DNA from: a virus
IMG/VR virus record: IMGVR_UViG_3300049491_000350
Coordinates: 1-64,000 of that record
Strand: one strand, 5' to 3'
DNA length: 64,000 bases
Below the pieces are notes generated by a model that made no database searches, had not been told where the DNA came from, and saw only the letters and a program-made list of their open reading frames with translations. The translations under genes and the position numbers were made by a program. This document shows, in pieces, positions 39,401-48,400 of this stretch; the first letter of the stretch is position 1, and every line of letters starts with the position of its first letter.

Positions 39401-41186
39401 TACGATTCAATCTCTTTTAGATTTCAACGTAGATAATAACTTCGCAACGACTGCGAAGTACCAGATAAACAAGGGCGATATTATCAGGATATATGATGAT
39501 GGTGATGGAACTTCATTTAACCCTACTGCTACTGACGGGTACATGGACTATCCGATACTCGGAACTAACTATAACGAATCAGTGCAGACACAGATTAACG
39601 TGCAGGCTAATGGCTCAAACATTACATTCAACCCGGAGCAGCAGACCGATGGCAAATCAATCATAATCGGCTATGACAAAAGGCTTGAGAGCTTACGTGA
39701 TAAGTGTGGCTTCTGGATAGAGGTAATAAGGCCAAAGGAAATTTCCGAAAGGGAGATGTATTGTGAAATGTGTGGTATGTACCCTGTTCAGGATGGAGAG
39801 CTTATGGGTGGCATCAGAGAGATAATATTTGACACTTGGGATACATACTACCAGAACAGGTACATCAAGATTAAAGACTGCTCTGGCAAGGCATTCAACC
39901 ATCCGTTTGAAGGGGCATCCATTACCGACTTCTGGGGAGAGAATTGTACCTCTTGCGGCAGGCTGCACACCACAGATGCACAGGCAGAGCAACGCTGGTA
40001 TCCTGACGATGTAATCAAGTCTGACGAGTTTGTTAACGAAGGAAGGGTTAATGGCCTTGCTACATTCAGGGAGCGTAACAGGAAACAATTTAAAGGTCAG
40101 GATTGGGGTGGCATAGTTGCGGCAAAAGCAGCAATGAATATCGTTGCATTCATTTGTCAAAATGATTGGTTCTTGACAGGCTATGACTTGAATTATGTAA
40201 AGTCAACTTCGGATGGAAGGATAATAGCAACAAACCTTGAGAACAATCTTGATAGCCCATATCAAAAAGTGGGAGATAATTACGGTTGCGAATACGAGCA
40301 TACATCATCTATTGTTTACCACGATGGAAAGATATTCTGGGCTGATTCAAAAAACAGGGCGGTTATATTGATGGATTTCAAATCAGCTAATGCAATATCT
40401 GAAATAGACAACTCATCTTATTTCAGTGCCAAGTTCACAACCATCACTAAATACAACAAGAACCTGTCTCCTGCAAACTACAAGAACAGGCTATTTGATT
40501 TGATAGCTGGGATTGACCACGCAAGGAATGAATACTACCTTACATTCAGGAGAAGGAACATTGACAGGCAGATGCCGATAAACTTTGTAAACCTTGAAAG
40601 GAAAATAGCCCTTGACAAAAGTGAAACATTTGTATTTTCTATCAACAACAGCAAATGGACAAGATGGGCTACGATTATCCCAGAATTTTACGGAAGCCTT
40701 AAACACGCTAAGGAAGGCAAACTGATGATTGTATTTAATAACGGAATGGCATGGGGTCATAATCTATTCCCGGCAACATTATTTAATACATTCTTTGGGT
40801 TCAGAGTTCCAGCCATGTGCGTTGTTGTAGAAAGCGACCCGGACAACAAAAACAAAATATACCAGTCTGTCGAGGTTGAATCCAACAGCGTAAGGTGGTA
40901 TGTTGACGAGGTGGTTACGCCAGAGCCTTTCAGCTATTCCTATATCCCTGTAAAATATTTTAAAAAGAAAGAAAATATACAGTACGCATCAGTGCTTAGG
41001 GATATGAGCAGCTATCCAAGCGATGAGGATTTGCGGCTTAACAGGTCAATGCTTTTGGATGGCAAAAGAATGTTTGGCCAATTCGGCAGGTTTAGGTTTT
41101 TAGTGTACATTGATGACGCAGATAAATATTTTGAAGTGGGCGCATTTAATATAAGAAATACTTTCTCTGAAAAAACAGGCAAATAA
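36477..41186 (+). CDS. Giant tail protein (muzzle/nozzle-like)
   Basis: A 1569-aa protein. The sequence is beta-rich throughout with Trp/Tyr/Gly repeats typical of beta-propeller nozzles. A carboxypeptidase-regulatory-like beta sandwich (KGKITDCDGVNGLAGVAVTI) sits at ~767-805. The C-terminal ~400 residues contain CEYEHTSSIVYHDGKIFWAD and similar propeller-blade motifs. By gene order it matches the muzzle or tail-tubular-B protein of podoviruses, forming the tail exit. An in-frame TAAAATATTTTA (40951) codes VKYFKK. No enzyme motif found. Confidence 0.65.
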   Translation: MGQVIKVFKPSYVNTDADAMSLKPVESPFIKDYTVEVNDNGELPSNTGNDVKVGGNMNVGTPLSANIKLCTPELPDGFNKIVGSGEFTETNELYVCFYNSKGKHGVYLIDGNTMRCRKIIFDANLNFSLDPAFAIPAHKMSLRVVYDEQNGELRSIVEKHLIFTDSNNWQRWINVEAAIKTDGFNEVLFPYWKTRLPHFDRAEYIDYITRPPMHCPSVIPVPFSDTDKGKINKLLNESVQFAYDFIYTDGRPTSVSQYSLPFSVTSSSCNPNSANLSRCVDIVLYAGSPMVEKIRLYMRPCGGEWVLYDTIERFSTCGDNDPALIGNEYWKRTGQWADVGYDPVKNTIKYRWCGDKEFQIADKEHLKRLQNDMPIKSIAMTPAGDAILLCNNLYGYENLSCSVTDKIALSTIPDDATAGCKVDMVKITVYSYMGSGDYFHSQAVYKRGAASTSRDFGGFFLDYSRSGTTVNEEFSLNQGAVDYFGMKLNNKDGHILYLAGTPYYAIGKQCIVTAAGVIREFGIPDFNSNEEFNFVKAWVQGGGFFVEKYEFTVPKGKYIARMAGHSSMPDDDYSKTSTWVMGIADSRIRTQGGAIVNFYQAKKSYSKEIEIDATNGNVDLWGTGADLFYIFCPYYFDSGALFNVAGDAERWRFNEGYVNEDNQNKIGVELLRYGNNHGQFFRDGFFTDHNGFFFAFVGRGEARYAEVDFRGTLNCKTTNNVLFSSKNGSSPGGLFSWGADSVYVKYNATIKDNNAGIIGDCNRVLVKGKITDCDGVNGLAGVAVTITRGATAYTGSDGTFELIVHNSYEAIRKDKIYVNAGGECLFYTCDCKAPELYPYDSSLSPCVACNVRNYPTSIDAKFKLVVGRNKALKGGGRYGVGMVAWDLGGRGTFVNRINYVDIPTFLQTNSYAPQKIKASFPASLGLPKGTAYVSFFRTPNLNFRSYLQWVGDGIKFLDTKGDEVTTKGGLIRAKITIQSLLDFNVDNNFATTAKYQINKGDIIRIYDDGDGTSFNPTATDGYMDYPILGTNYNESVQTQINVQANGSNITFNPEQQTDGKSIIIGYDKRLESLRDKCGFWIEVIRPKEISEREMYCEMCGMYPVQDGELMGGIREIIFDTWDTYYQNRYIKIKDCSGKAFNHPFEGASITDFWGENCTSCGRLHTTDAQAEQRWYPDDVIKSDEFVNEGRVNGLATFRERNRKQFKGQDWGGIVAAKAAMNIVAFICQNDWFLTGYDLNYVKSTSDGRIIATNLENNLDSPYQKVGDNYGCEYEHTSSIVYHDGKIFWADSKNRAVILMDFKSANAISEIDNSSYFSAKFTTITKYNKNLSPANYKNRLFDLIAGIDHARNEYYLTFRRRNIDRQMPINFVNLERKIALDKSETFVFSINNSKWTRWATIIPEFYGSLKHAKEGKLMIVFNNGMAWGHNLFPATLFNTFFGFRVPAMCVVVESDPDNKNKIYQSVEVESNSVRWYVDEVVTPEPFSYSYIPVKYFKKKENIQYASVLRDMSSYPSDEDLRLNRSMLLDGKRMFGQFGRFRFLVYIDDADKYFEVGAFNIRNTFSEKTGK
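40951..40962. repeat. TAAAATATTTTA palindrome (in coding sequence)
   Basis: Deep inside the giant tail gene, in a different frame from the KIFY copies (VKYFK), 238 nt before the next start. Confidence 0.75.
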
Positions 41187-41188
41187 AA

Positions 41189-41518
41189 ATGGAACTGATA
41201 CTTGAGAACGATATTGCAAGGGTGATAACAGCCACATACTGCGACAGGAAAGACTTGTTCTATTCTGGCAAACTTAGTACGCCAACAAAAATTGACAGGC
41301 TCGTTAAGGCTGCATTGAAGCTGGCAACAGATTGTCAGGTGTATAAGATAGAAGATGCAAGCGTATTTGCTGGGTTTGCTATTGTTGACTTAAATTTGGG
41401 CAGCAAGAAAGCAATAGTAATGCGTAGGGTATTCAAAGACAGGGAGCAGGAGGTGTCGAAGATAATAAGCCAGCTATTGTTAACCATATCAATATCAACT
41501 GATGACGAAGGACTTTAA
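41189..41518 (+). CDS. Hypothetical protein
   Basis: A 109-aa protein 2 nt after the giant tail gene, with GNAT-like secondary structure (an N-terminal helix, then FAGFAIVDLNLGSKKAIVMRR). It may be a small acetyltransferase-like relative of the 42641 product, but is shorter and lacks a clear acetyl-CoA loop. Its end overlaps the next gene. Confidence 0.5.
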   Translation: MELILENDIARVITATYCDRKDLFYSGKLSTPTKIDRLVKAALKLATDCQVYKIEDASVFAGFAIVDLNLGSKKAIVMRRVFKDREQEVSKIISQLLLTISISTDDEGL

Positions 41519-42344
41519 TCTTGAGAACGTACTTGAGGGCAAAACCGGGGATGATTATTCCATCTCTGGCAATATTGTGTCTTACAAAGGCAAGCCCGTA
41601 TGCAGGATGGGGTCAGAGTATTCTGTGTTTAGCTTTGGCAGCAACTTTGAAAACGAAGTGTTTAAGTTAAACGCTTTTGCAGAGGTGCTACCAACACAAG
41701 TAATCGCAGTGCCAGAGCAAATGTTTTCATACCCAGAATCAATTTATGACAATGCTGAAATATGCGGAGACTGCTGGGTTAAAGCGTTTGAAAAATACAG
41801 GGCTGAATCTGCGGCTGGGAATAAGAAATCATTTTACTATCTGGAATGCCTGCTCGATAATTACTTCCTTTTTTACAAAGCATTTAAAATTGCAGTGCCA
41901 GACAAAGCAAGGCAGTTTATAGTAAGCAATAATTTACAGTCAATAAAAGAAAAATGCTTTAGTGTAAACATGGCAAAGCACCAAACATTTATTGAAAAAT
42001 CTCTTGAAGATTGGAGGGTTGGAAAAGGAAGGCCTGTGTTGCCAAACAAGACTGGTAAAGAGTACCTGCGGTTCAATCCTTCCAACAACACATACGAGAG
42101 CCTTACGGGCGTTATAGTTGACAAGGTTATATTTGAATCGCTATACAAAAGGTATCTTGATGGGGAGCGCAAATTAAGTGTGGCGCATACGGTACATGCT
42201 AACAACGAAGCAGGTGAGCTAAAGGCAATAGAATCAGCATCTGATGTCGTGGTATCAGACGATGGCTCTATCACTATTAACTGCATGGTTATATCAAAGG
42301 AGGAAATCATTAACGCAATAAATAACGGAAAGAATGCTAATTGA
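41502..42344 (+). CDS. Hypothetical protein of the internal-virion block
   Basis: A 280-aa protein overlapping the previous gene by 17 nt. It is a mix of helices and strands with no recognised motif; a segment of alternating Asn and Glu (~235-270) lies near the C-terminus. Position between the tail and internal-virion genes implies a structural or assembly role. The next gene also overlaps its end. Confidence 0.55.
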   Translation: MTKDFNLENVLEGKTGDDYSISGNIVSYKGKPVCRMGSEYSVFSFGSNFENEVFKLNAFAEVLPTQVIAVPEQMFSYPESIYDNAEICGDCWVKAFEKYRAESAAGNKKSFYYLECLLDNYFLFYKAFKIAVPDKARQFIVSNNLQSIKEKCFSVNMAKHQTFIEKSLEDWRVGKGRPVLPNKTGKEYLRFNPSNNTYESLTGVIVDKVIFESLYKRYLDGERKLSVAHTVHANNEAGELKAIESASDVVVSDDGSITINCMVISKEEIINAINNGKNAN

Positions 42345-42651
42345 CGAAAGGCCGCAGGCTTTAGCCTCGCAACAAATAAGTGTAGGACAGGAGAAGCACC
42401 CTGCTACATATCTTGGCAGTAAAACAATCCCTCCACAATGCAAGTTGTGGGAGTTTAATAAAAAGGCTTTAACGCTTGCGCTTGCTACATTTGAATATTC
42501 AGAAAAGAATATCGAAACAAAAAAGATAAGCAGGAAGCTGATAGTTAAAAAGGATTGCATTTACACCTATGCAATAAACAAGAAGAATGCGGAGCGGAAA
42601 ATAGAAAAAGAGTTATCAAGATTAAAAGCCGTAGCCAACAATGGAGTTTAA
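42334..42651 (+). CDS. Hypothetical basic protein
   Basis: A 105-aa protein. The C-terminal half is basic (KKISRKLIVKKD, then KNAERKIEKELSRLK). The N-terminus contains QEKHPATYLGSKTIPPQCKL. No family. It overlaps both neighbours by 11 nt. Confidence 0.5.
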   Translation: MLIDERPQALASQQISVGQEKHPATYLGSKTIPPQCKLWEFNKKALTLALATFEYSEKNIETKKISRKLIVKKDCIYTYAINKKNAERKIEKELSRLKAVANNGV

Positions 42652-43096
42652 AAGGGTTTATGACAGGACACAAATATGGGTCGCACTGCATACGATATAC
42701 AGTGGCGATACCGACTTTGTTCAGAACCTGCATAAAACCAAAAGCAAAAGCGCATACGGCGCAGCTAATGACAGCCTTAATAATATCAGCACAGACACGG
42801 AGTTTTATCTTGCTTATTCTGGCAGGCAGGTGGCTGGCTTTTTTGCTATAAACAAAACGTACCCCATAATGATGTACGTGATAGAAGGGTTTCATGTAAT
42901 ACCAGAATGCAGGGATGCAAAGTTCCTTAGCCAGTATTGGGCAGACGCAAAATTATTGATGGAAGGGAAGCCTACTGGCGTATGTATTTACAGCAAGAAT
43001 GAGACAGCGATTAAACATTTGAAAAAAAACGGGTTTGAAGATATAAGAGAAATGGTGCATGATGGAATTTCTCACGTACTTTTGATTCATTCATAA
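42641..43096 (+). CDS. GNAT-like acetyltransferase domain protein
   Basis: A 151-aa protein with a GNAT-type fold pattern: VAGFFAINK (strand 3-4), the turn IEGFHVIPECRDAKFLSQYW (strand 4 plus the CoA-binding helix), and GVCIYSKNETAIKHLKKNGFEDI, the conserved C-terminal helix-strand. A GNAT protein among virion genes recalls T7 gp13, an internal virion-associated protein with this fold. It could modify a virion component or host target; the acceptor is unknown. Confidence 0.65.
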   Translation: MEFKRVYDRTQIWVALHTIYSGDTDFVQNLHKTKSKSAYGAANDSLNNISTDTEFYLAYSGRQVAGFFAINKTYPIMMYVIEGFHVIPECRDAKFLSQYWADAKLLMEGKPTGVCIYSKNETAIKHLKKNGFEDIREMVHDGISHVLLIHS

Positions 43097-43105
43097 AATA
43101 TTTTA
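43094..43105. repeat. TAAAATATTTTA palindrome
   Basis: Fused to the GNAT gene stop codon and 2 nt before the next ATG. Confidence 0.85.
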
Positions 43106-43107
43106 CA

Positions 43108-43899
43108 ATGCCACTAATAGCAAGTGCAGTCATAGGAGGTGTTAGCAGTCTTTTCAAGATTGGCTCTGGTATAGGCCAGCTTAACAAAGCAAACCAGCTT
43201 GAAAAAACCAACAAGCGTCCTGTGTTCAATATACAGGACGAATACTTCAACAACCAAAGCATGTCTCAAAGCATGGCACAGCATGGCCTTACTGACAAGG
43301 CTATGGACTTCTACACCACCGAATCATGGAGAGGGCTTGGCAAAGGCGTTGACAGTACATTACAGGCTGGTGGCGGCATTAATTCCATTCAGGGTATGTA
43401 TGATGATTACCAGCGTGGATTGCAGGAGGTGGCAGCTAAGGATGCTGAACGGCAGACAACCAATATACAGTACCTTATTGAAAGGAACAAGGACTTGGCT
43501 GGCCAGAAAACGCAGAAGTGGGCTATTGATGAATACGAGCCTTATAAAGACAAAGCAAAGGCTGCTGCCGCAGCAAGGGCTGCTGGCAACCAGAACATCT
43601 CCACAGGGCTGTCAGAAGGCATGGGAGTGGCTACATCTATGTTTACAGGAGGGCAGAACGCAGATATGTTTAAGATGGGCGGAGGTGCTGCCGCTTCTGC
43701 TGCTGCACCAGCAGGTGAGCAGGTGGCAACTAATACGACACCGGGCATGATTCAGTATGGTGGGCAGACAGGAACTGGCGGATGGAATACCCTGACCCCA
43801 GAACAGCAGGCTTTAAGGCTGGCTATTGCACAGGGAACTCCTAATTACAAAGACATGGATATTGAAGATTTCTATAAACTTCAATACGGCGACTACTAA
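43108..43899 (+). CDS. Internal virion (ejection) protein candidate
   Basis: A 263-aa protein with a short hydrophobic Gly/Ser N-terminus (LIASAVIGGVSSLFKIG), then charged helices and a Gly/Ala-rich part (~160-205). The layout matches T7 gp14-type ejection proteins, which insert into the outer membrane during DNA delivery. Position after the GNAT gene and before two larger virion proteins supports this, as in T7 (gp13-gp14-gp15-gp16). Confidence 0.6.
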   Translation: MPLIASAVIGGVSSLFKIGSGIGQLNKANQLEKTNKRPVFNIQDEYFNNQSMSQSMAQHGLTDKAMDFYTTESWRGLGKGVDSTLQAGGGINSIQGMYDDYQRGLQEVAAKDAERQTTNIQYLIERNKDLAGQKTQKWAIDEYEPYKDKAKAAAAARAAGNQNISTGLSEGMGVATSMFTGGQNADMFKMGGGAAASAAAPAGEQVATNTTPGMIQYGGQTGTGGWNTLTPEQQALRLAIAQGTPNYKDMDIEDFYKLQYGDY

Positions 43900-43903
43900 C
43901 AAA

Positions 43904-43916
43904 TAAAACCATTTTA
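43904..43916. repeat. Variant palindrome TAAAACCATTTTA
   Basis: Variant with C-C-A centre, 5 nt before the 43922 start. Confidence 0.5.
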
Positions 43917-43921
43917 TTTAT

Positions 43922-45424
43922 ATGGCAAACGAACCATCATTAGGCGAAATAACCGGCATCAAGGGAGATGCCGATTTGGCTTATGGCACTGCTGGTGTCG
44001 GCGGTACTGACGTTGTGTTCAATTGGAACAAAGGCATTGACCTTTTAAACAACGCTACACTGGCCAAGCAACAGAATGACAGGTGGAAGTATGAGCAGTT
44101 CCAGAAGAACCTTGCTGATAACTTTAAAGGGTTTAATGACCTTGATGTTAATGGCGTGATGGAAAAAGATTACGACAAAATCATTGATGACTACAAAGGC
44201 CTTGCAGGCGAAATGGCTGAAAATATCGGAGTGCTAAGAAACCCTGCCAGCAACCCGGAGTTATATGCTGACCTCAAAAGAAAAGAGGCGGAGCTTCGTG
44301 GTAAAATATCACAATCAAAACAGGATTTGTCGTACAGGACACAGCACAAGAATTTCCTTATGGCTCATCCTGATTTCAATACCGACTTTAATAAGGGTGC
44401 AATAAGTTCTTTTGAGAATGCGCCTTTGGGTGAAAGGCAATTGTTTACGTTTGACACTCCTTATGTATTCGATGTTAACGAGCCTATTAAGCTGGCTACG
44501 TCTGTTGCCATGCAGAAAAGCAAAGAGGAGGCTGTTAAGCGTGGCATTGCCCCGGACAAGACAGAGGAGTGGCTTACAACAGCAGAAGGGGTGGAATACA
44601 ACAGGCAGGCATTTAAGGATGCGTACAAAGAGTATATCAATAACCAGAGAGACCGTTCCAATTCTGGAAAGACATTGCGTGATGTGGCAATGACTACATG
44701 GGATAAATTGCCAGCAAATTTGAAAGGGAATAATTTTGACGAATGGGTAGATAATGTCGCAGGCAAATTCATTCCTCAAAACAATTATTTCAATTCTATG
44801 GAGGAATCCAAATATGGATTGCAGGATGAGGAGCTTGATATGAAATGGAAGATTGCTAAACTTAACGATGGAACTGAAAGGTATAAAGCGAACCTTCCGC
44901 ATAAATACGAGGAGAAGCAGCTTGATGCGCTTGGCAGGTCGTACAATGAAGCATTGACTTCGGCATTTACCACAGGCGGCGTTAATGTTGGATACCTGAA
45001 TAATATCTATGGAGACGATTCAGAAGTTTCTGTGAAGGCAGGAACTGAAATACCAGACCTTAACAACCCTCTTGCTAAGACAACAACATCTGTTGAGACG
45101 AAAGTTCCAAAGAGAATTATAACAGGAAGCAGCAGGGATAAAGATGGAAACCTTGTTGTTGATTACCTTGATTACTCAAGCGGCAAACCCGAAGCTGGTA
45201 AAATCATCAGGAATAAAGAGCAGGGCAGGGTTGATTTTTATAGCCTCGGTGGAAAAAAATATGCAACTACGGTAGAGGACAGGGCTTCTAAATGGAGGAA
45301 ACAAAAAGGCTTTAAAGAAGGAAGCCCGGATACTGACGAGATGAACAAATTCTTTAAGTTTTCAGACCAAGCAAAAGGCAAGTATGTATATGCGAAGGGT
45401 GTCCTTACTTATGTAACCGAATAA
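43922..45424 (+). CDS. Internal virion protein candidate
   Basis: A 500-aa helical, charged protein without membrane segments or known motif. Long helical stretches (LAKQQNDRWKYEQFQKNLAD, ~50-70) and a beta-rich C-terminal third suit a T7 gp15-like periplasmic tunnel component. Function inferred from gene order. Confidence 0.55.
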   Translation: MANEPSLGEITGIKGDADLAYGTAGVGGTDVVFNWNKGIDLLNNATLAKQQNDRWKYEQFQKNLADNFKGFNDLDVNGVMEKDYDKIIDDYKGLAGEMAENIGVLRNPASNPELYADLKRKEAELRGKISQSKQDLSYRTQHKNFLMAHPDFNTDFNKGAISSFENAPLGERQLFTFDTPYVFDVNEPIKLATSVAMQKSKEEAVKRGIAPDKTEEWLTTAEGVEYNRQAFKDAYKEYINNQRDRSNSGKTLRDVAMTTWDKLPANLKGNNFDEWVDNVAGKFIPQNNYFNSMEESKYGLQDEELDMKWKIAKLNDGTERYKANLPHKYEEKQLDALGRSYNEALTSAFTTGGVNVGYLNNIYGDDSEVSVKAGTEIPDLNNPLAKTTTSVETKVPKRIITGSSRDKDGNLVVDYLDYSSGKPEAGKIIRNKEQGRVDFYSLGGKKYATTVEDRASKWRKQKGFKEGSPDTDEMNKFFKFSDQAKGKYVYAKGVLTYVTE

Positions 45425-45437
45425 TAAAACTGCATTA

Positions 45438-45449
45438 TAAAATATTTTA
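45438..45449. repeat. TAAAATATTTTA palindrome
   Basis: Its final A is the A of the giant gene's ATG start codon. Confidence 0.85.
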
Positions 45450-48400
45450 TGGACGAGAAATTACAAAGCATATACGACTTTATGAAAAGTCAGGGAGTTG
45501 AAGGGCTTCCTGAATTTCAACAGTTCAAAACTGACTTTGCTGCTAACCCGGAGACACAGAGAAGCACCCTTGATTTTATGAAATCAAAAGGGGTTGAAGG
45601 GTTGCCTGATATAGGCCAGTTCTCTAATGACATCGGCGTAAAAAAAAAAGATGGTGGCACAGATTTATCAAATGGGGATTCTATGGAGGGTACTCAAAAG
45701 GATACTGCTACATCGGGGTCAGAAGAATCAGGAAGTAATACCTTTGATTTTTACAAGGCTATTGACCCGATGGGTTTTATGAGAGGAGGGCTTGAGCTTG
45801 ATTACGATGGCGTGAAAATACCTGTTACATCTTTTGATATACCACAGCCACCTGACAGCCGACCATACCCTGAAAGGCTTGGGCAATTCGATACAGGCGA
45901 ATACAACAAAGCATTTGTTGGCGAAATACAAAACTACCTTACGGATGATAAGTACATAGGTTCTCCTGAAAGGCAAAAAGCGCAGGAATATGTACAAAAC
46001 ATCAGATTGAAAAATGCGTACAGGAATGACGCATTTTCTTTTAGCGATGTGAGCATGGCGGAAGCGCAGCGTTTTGCAGACAGGTACGGAGTGGAGCTTG
46101 GCACTGAACTTAACGGCGATTACTTTCAGAAAGTAAAAGCGTTAAAGGATAAGGTGAACGCAGATACAAAAGAGCAATACACAGAGCATCGTGTTCAAGG
46201 TAGAAGCGATTTGCCTTATGAGGTGTTTAATGACAATGGATATAAAAACGATGCAGATAACAATACGATAAACAATTTATTTGAAAGGCTTTCTTCTAAG
46301 ATGGCTGACAGGGGAACTGCTGACGATGCGAAAGATGTGGTGGTGCAGTATGCAGACCAGCGCACAATATTTGAAAAGGGCATGGATTACGCAAGCCCGG
46401 TTTATGGTGCTGCCAGTTCTGCCGTAAACAACGCTTTGCTTTTTGGCTCAAAGAAAATAGATGCAAATTTCATAACAGGGTTGAACCAGCGAAAACTTGC
46501 AGACCCTGTTGAGTATGCAAGGATTGCAAAACAGATTGCTAACGGAGAGCCAGTTGCTTCCAATGATTACTTCCGGCTTACTAATGTAGGCTTGTCAATA
46601 AACAATTCTGATAACCTTGAAGGCCTTTCAACCGGGAAGCAAACTATTGAAGATTTCATCTCCAACCACAGGGGCATCATGCAGCAATCTTCCGACCTGC
46701 TCTTAAATACAAAAGATGTATTGAAGTCTGCTATTGCTGATGAGCTTGGCAGCAGGCTTGATGAAAAGGCAGAGAAGGAATCATTGCTTGGCAACAATGT
46801 AACAGGGTCGTATATGTACAGCGATGAAGAAATCAATGCGGCATTGCCAGCCGCACTTCAATCTATTGGCGTAAACAAGGATGACCCAAGAGTGGTTGAT
46901 GCTATCAATTCAATCAAAGGAGACGAAGGATGGATGGTTGGCATGAATGGCGTTAAAAAGGGTGGGCTTGTACGTGAGCTATTTAAAGGTGCGGCACAAC
47001 CTTTCAGGGGCATCGCTGCATGGGGCGATTCTTTTGGAAAGCCATTATCGCAGGAATACAACGAAGCCAAGAACCAGCAGTTAAGCACATATACGGAGCA
47101 ACGGCCTGAATCAATGAAAGGAACAGTGCTTAATACATTGAGTGATGCGGTATATGGGTTAGGGCAGTTTGCATCGCAGGCAGGCCTTGCTTATGCAGGC
47201 GGCGAAATTGTTGGTGGCATTGGAGCTTTGGCAGGTGGTGTTGGCGAAGCTGGTGCTGCCGCAGCTACCGAAACTGCTGCCGCCAGAGGCGCATTGTCCG
47301 GGCTTGATGCTGCGGCAGAATCTATTGCCGCAGATGCAGTATCTGCTGGGAGCAAGATTGGAAACTACCTCCTGCGTAACCGTGAGGCTATATCAACATT
47401 TGCAACAGGCTATCTTCAATCATACGACAGCAACCTTAAAACAACTTTACAGATGACAGAAGATGATGCTTCTGCAAAGTTGGGGGCGCAGTTCCTTGCT
47501 GCAATGGAGGGAGCAAGCGAATTGATTTTACCTGATGTTAAATTAGGCCGTGAAATAATAGGCGGTTTCAAAAAGGAAGCGATACCCGGACTTCTAAAAA
47601 ACATTTCTGAAAATATTTTAAAAAAGGGAGTAGATAAAAATGCTTGGGCTAAAGTTGGTGAATATGCAGGCAAAAGATTATTGAGTGCAGCAGCCACTAC
47701 CGGGCAGGAAATTGCGGAGGAAGAAATTACGCAGCTTGCAAATTATGCAACTAACGTTGTGCTTAACCCTAAGCAGGCAGGCAACCGTGATTTAGGGGAT
47801 GAATTATTTAAGACTGCTGTATCAACGGCGGTATCCATGTCTATACCAGCATTCCTCCGTAGCGGCGGTGGCAACCATAATACAGGGCTTGATAATAATA
47901 AAGCTGCTCTTGTCCTTGCTTCTGCAAACCTGACAACCATTCAGGATTACATAAACACTGCCGTTAGTAAAGGCATGATGAACCCGGATGAGGCTTCTGC
48001 TAAAATGCAAATAGTTAACACGGCTCATTCTATTGCTTCTCAAATGCCAGCAAATAAGAATGACGGAACTAAAATGAATATAACTGAACGGGCAGAATAT
48101 TTATACAGCAGGACAAAGGAGGCTGCTCTTGCAGATGCAATAACCAAAACTACTGATGATGTTTTAAAAGAAAGGTACAAGAAGGAAATAGCCGAGGAAC
48201 AGGCTTTAAGAAAAGGCCTTATTGAGAAAACAGAAACAAGGTTTGATGGCAAATACCTTTCTGATAAAGAGCGCAATATTTTTGTCAATAAGCAATCAGA
48301 GCTTGCACGGATTGATACACGGCTGGCTGAAAACCCGGATGATAAAACACTGGTGCGCCAGCGCAATTCTTTGCGTTCCGATATTTACCGCATACGTGAT

